Below, piece by piece: positions 62,674-64,000 of a stretch of DNA of 64,000 nt (position 1 is its first letter; each line of letters begins with the position of its first letter). The position numbers and the translations under genes are program-made. Origin of the DNA: Cytobacillus praedii (GTDB lineage Bacteria; Bacillota; Bacilli; Bacillales; Cytobacillaceae); NCBI RefSeq assembly GCF_001439605.1, contig NZ_LMBX01000021.1, positions 1 to 64,000 on the forward strand, in the 5' to 3' direction. The notes below the pieces were generated by a model that was not told where the DNA came from, searched no databases, and saw nothing but the letters and a program-made list of their open reading frames with translations.

Positions 62674-63088
62674 TCACCACTTCTGGGGTAGAAGAAACAA
62701 ATTTAATCGCTGAACCATCTGGCCCAGAATGCTCTAAGCTTTGCTTTTCTTCCCACCCAAAGTTATTCTTCAGATTAAACACGACTCCTTGTGCAACCTT
62801 TGGGGTCCATAAGCTTTCTTCTACAAAGGCTTCAATTTTCGCTTTAGCTGCGCGTACCGTGTCAAAAAATTCATCTTTTTGTTCATAATTAAGTAATGTC
62901 TGCCTAGTTGTACCTAAATAATAGGCCAATCCTGAAATAGTATATGGGCGAGGATTTGGTATCTCTATCATTTCACCCTCTTTAGTAAATTTCACATCTA
63001 CTCGTTCGTCACAATAATCAAAATACGCACGAATGGCTTCTTCTAATTCATCGGCATTCTTAAACTTTAGTGGTCTGCCTGCAGACAT
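62645..63088 (-). CDS. terS: Terminase small subunit
   Basis: This 147-residue protein has an N-terminal HTH domain (RPLKFKNADELEEAIRAYFD, ISGLAYYLGTTRQTLLNYEQ) that binds the packaging site and an oligomerisation region (KAKIEAFVEESLWTPKVAQG VVFNLKNNFGWEEK). The ending in acidic residues overlaps the start of the large subunit. AAGGTGAG precedes the ATG. It is the first virion-module gene of the block. Confidence 0.92.
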   Translation of the reverse strand: MSAGRPLKFKNADELEEAIRAYFDYCDERVDVKFTKEGEMIEIPNPRPYTISGLAYYLGTTRQTLLNYEQKDEFFDTVRAAKAKIEAFVEESLWTPKVAQGVVFNLKNNFGWEEKQSLEHSGPDGSAIKFVSSTPEVVNEDEWNNDN

Positions 63089-63100
63089 AGACTCACCTTC

Positions 63101-63319
63101 TTATACTTTATTATCTTCAACTTCCCTCCAGTATTCATCTTCCTCTGTAACTGTTACAGGAGAATACTTCACCGGATCACTTGTTGTTTCTTTGTACTCC
63201 ACAAAGTCCTTAGACATTATCCTGTCCATTAAATCTTTACGCTCTTCTTTCATTTGCTCTTCTCGCTTGTATATGAAAACAATAAGTAAAAGGATGATTG
63301 CAAATAGTAAATATTCCAC
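63101..63319 (-). CDS. Small membrane protein upstream of terminase
   Basis: This 72-residue protein starts at a GTG at 63319 with GAGGTG five bases upstream. One N-terminal helix (EYLLFAIILLLIVFIY) is followed by a charged stretch (KREEQMKEERKDLMDRIMSK) and an acidic end. It is 12 bp before terS. No family was recognised; small membrane proteins of this place are common in phages. Confidence 0.6.
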   Translation of the reverse strand: MEYLLFAIILLLIVFIYKREEQMKEERKDLMDRIMSKDFVEYKETTSDPVKYSPVTVTEEDEYWREVEDNKV

Positions 63320-63504
63320 CTTTTCACCTCGCTTACTTTTTCTAAACAAGATACCCACGCACGACAAACAAGCTCGTCAGCTATCACTATAAAAGGGTGT
63401 TGTATACATGGCTTACTGGATACCTTGTTTACAAAAAATAATAATCGACTGCCCCCACCCTCTTGGCATCTAATGTCGATTGTTTTCCCACTTATGCCCA
63501 TCTA

Positions 63505-63534
63505 GTAATAGGGAGAGCCTAACCCAGCTGTCAA
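63505..63534 (-). promoter_or_regulatory. Candidate late promoter of the virion module
   Basis: On the minus strand TTGACA (63529-63534) and TATTAC (63505-63510) are 18 bp apart. The -35 is perfect and the -10 is moderate. The transcript would start near 63498 and read through the 72-residue gene into terS and the virion genes. Confidence 0.5.
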
Positions 63535-63581
63535 CTCTCTGCCTTCGCCCCTAATTGGCTTTGGTTCCCAATAAATTCACA

Positions 63582-63625
63582 GAAAAAAGACGATGCTCTC
63601 ACCTCTAAGAAGCACCGTCTTAAAA
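63582..63625 (-). terminator. Terminator at the end of the upstream phage transcript
   Basis: AAGACGATGCT (63587-63597) pairs with AGCACCGTCTT (63611-63621), with one G-U pair, and on the minus strand the hairpin runs into T6. It would end transcripts coming from genes to the right, before the terminase promoter. Confidence 0.85.
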
Positions 63626-63854
63626 CAAAGGGATTATAAAGTTTATGTAGATTCAGCTATCACCACGCTCCACACAGCGCTCGCATACATGTTGAAGGCA
63701 TGTATACTATTCATTAAATCAATTTGATCGGATAAAGCTTGAAGGTTACTATCAGTTAACAACTAAGCATTATTCGATTGTTTCCGCAACCGATAAATAT
63801 TACTAATATCATAGTAACATGGAAAATGAAGCCAAAAGTCGCATGATAGTCGCA

Positions 63855-64000
63855 TCATTTGTATTTCGATAAGAACTCTTTTCCTTCTTCAGTTAACCAT
63901 CCCGTCCTTAAGGAGACTCCACATTCAATATATCCTTTAGCCCTATCTCTTTCCATTGCACTATAACAAACCTTCTCTGGTTCACCAGTCCATTTAGAAA
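63855..64000 (-). CDS. Partial phage protein, C-terminal end only
   Basis: The last 47 codons of a minus-strand gene lie here, ending at the TGA at 63857-63855; the start is beyond the window. The visible end has a CYSAMERDRAKGYIECGVSL segment, then RTGWLTEEGKEFLSKYK. It resembles small phage proteins with an end-like, winged-helix tail, but no family was recognised. A terminator lies about 230 bp downstream. Confidence 0.6.
   Translation of the reverse strand, partial: SKWTGEPEKVCYSAMERDRAKGYIECGVSLRTGWLTEEGKEFLSKYK

Larger units (their letters stand above)
63320..63854. other. Noncoding region upstream of the terminase genes
   Basis: This 535-bp stretch has no credible gene. It holds a promoter candidate (63505-63534), a terminator (63582-63625), and two inverted repeats: AAACAAGATACC (about 63343) with GGATACCTTGTTT (about 63418), and AATCGAC (63443-63449) with GTCGATT (63474-63480). 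A TTACTA-n6-TAGTAA palindrome lies near 63805-63822. The packaging site could be here. Confidence 0.5.
41940..64000. mobile_element. Temperate podovirus-like prophage (partial, continues beyond the window)
   Basis: From about 41.94-42.11 kb onwards the genes are phage genes: FtsK-like translocase, lysis module, a complete virion module and terminases. In B. subtilis the ylbN neighbour is ylbM, so the prophage likely sits in the ylbN-ylbM gap. The capsid (N4-gp56 type), adaptor, tail hub and M23/polyvalent ejection proteins, with no tape measure or tail tube, indicate a short-tailed phage. The left attachment site should lie in 41940-42115 but needs the right end to prove. Integrase and early genes are outside the window. 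Confidence 0.85.

Noticed and set aside
63250..63501. An 83-codon minus-strand open frame before terS
   Set aside because: It overlaps the better small membrane gene in another frame, covers a promoter and inverted repeats, and has no plausible start site.
63649..63770. A possible 39-codon minus-strand peptide ending in ...SVVIAEST
   Set aside because: It starts only at a TTG right after a stop codon with no ribosome-binding site; too weak to list as a gene.

Overview
The window is a Bacillaceae chromosome segment (endospore-forming Firmicute, but not B. subtilis itself). It covers the end of ileS, the conserved divIVA-ylm block, the sporulation sigma genes sigG, sigE and spoIIGA, the whole dcw (division and cell wall) cluster, bacillithiol synthesis (bshC) and the panE-ylbP-rsfA-rpmF-ylbN block. 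At about 42 kb this order is broken by a prophage that runs off the right end. The host genes are almost all on the minus strand, so genomic order reads from right to left. Exceptions are hmp and ylbP on the plus strand.

Host layout, left to right: ileS with a T-box leader; divIVA, ylmH, ylmG, sepF, ylmE, ylmD, ylmC (septum placement and the linked PLP and nucleoside-scavenging genes); sigG, sigE, spoIIGA (forespore sigma, mother-cell sigma and the protease that activates it); hmp, a nitric-oxide-detoxifying flavohaemoprotein placed between spoIIGA and ftsZ; ftsZ, ftsA, sbp, ylxX, ylxW, divIB, murB, murG, spoVE, murD, mraY, a stand-alone MurF-like N-domain, murE, spoVD, pbpB, ftsL, rsmH, mraZ (peptidoglycan precursor synthesis and the divisome); bshC; a DUF3397-like membrane protein; panE; a three-gene acyl-CoA carboxylase operon; ylbP; rsfA; an enoyl-CoA hydratase; rpmF and ylbN.

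Regulatory sites that can be read directly include a perfect-spacing promoter and T-box for ileS; a sigma-F/G-type promoter before sigG; a spoIIG-type promoter with the unusual 22-bp spacer; a CRP/FNR-type palindrome centred at -41.5 of the hmp promoter; a MraZ operator with three GTGG repeats at exact 10-bp steps; a consensus sigma-A promoter before ylbN; and many intrinsic terminators. Two families of dispersed Bacillus-type noncoding repeats are suggested at 3.9-4.1 kb and 7.8-7.9 kb.

The prophage (about 41.9 kb to beyond 64 kb) looks like a temperate podovirus. Reading in the direction of late transcription (right to left) it has small and large terminase, portal, scaffold, an N4-gp56-type major capsid protein, an adaptor, a beta-propeller-like tail hub/nozzle, a large fibre, a virion protein ending in an M23 peptidase, and a 1404-residue protein with an LPD38-like polyvalent or ejection-protein region. 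Lysis follows (three small membrane proteins and a zinc amidase). No tape-measure, tail-tube or tail-sheath gene is visible. A plus-strand cassette (XRE regulator, unknown 87-residue protein, calcium-repeat lipoprotein) sits against the lysis genes and looks like lysogenic-conversion cargo. An FtsK-like translocase and a replication-relaxation-type protein lie at the host junction. Integrase, replication and main repressor genes must lie beyond the window.
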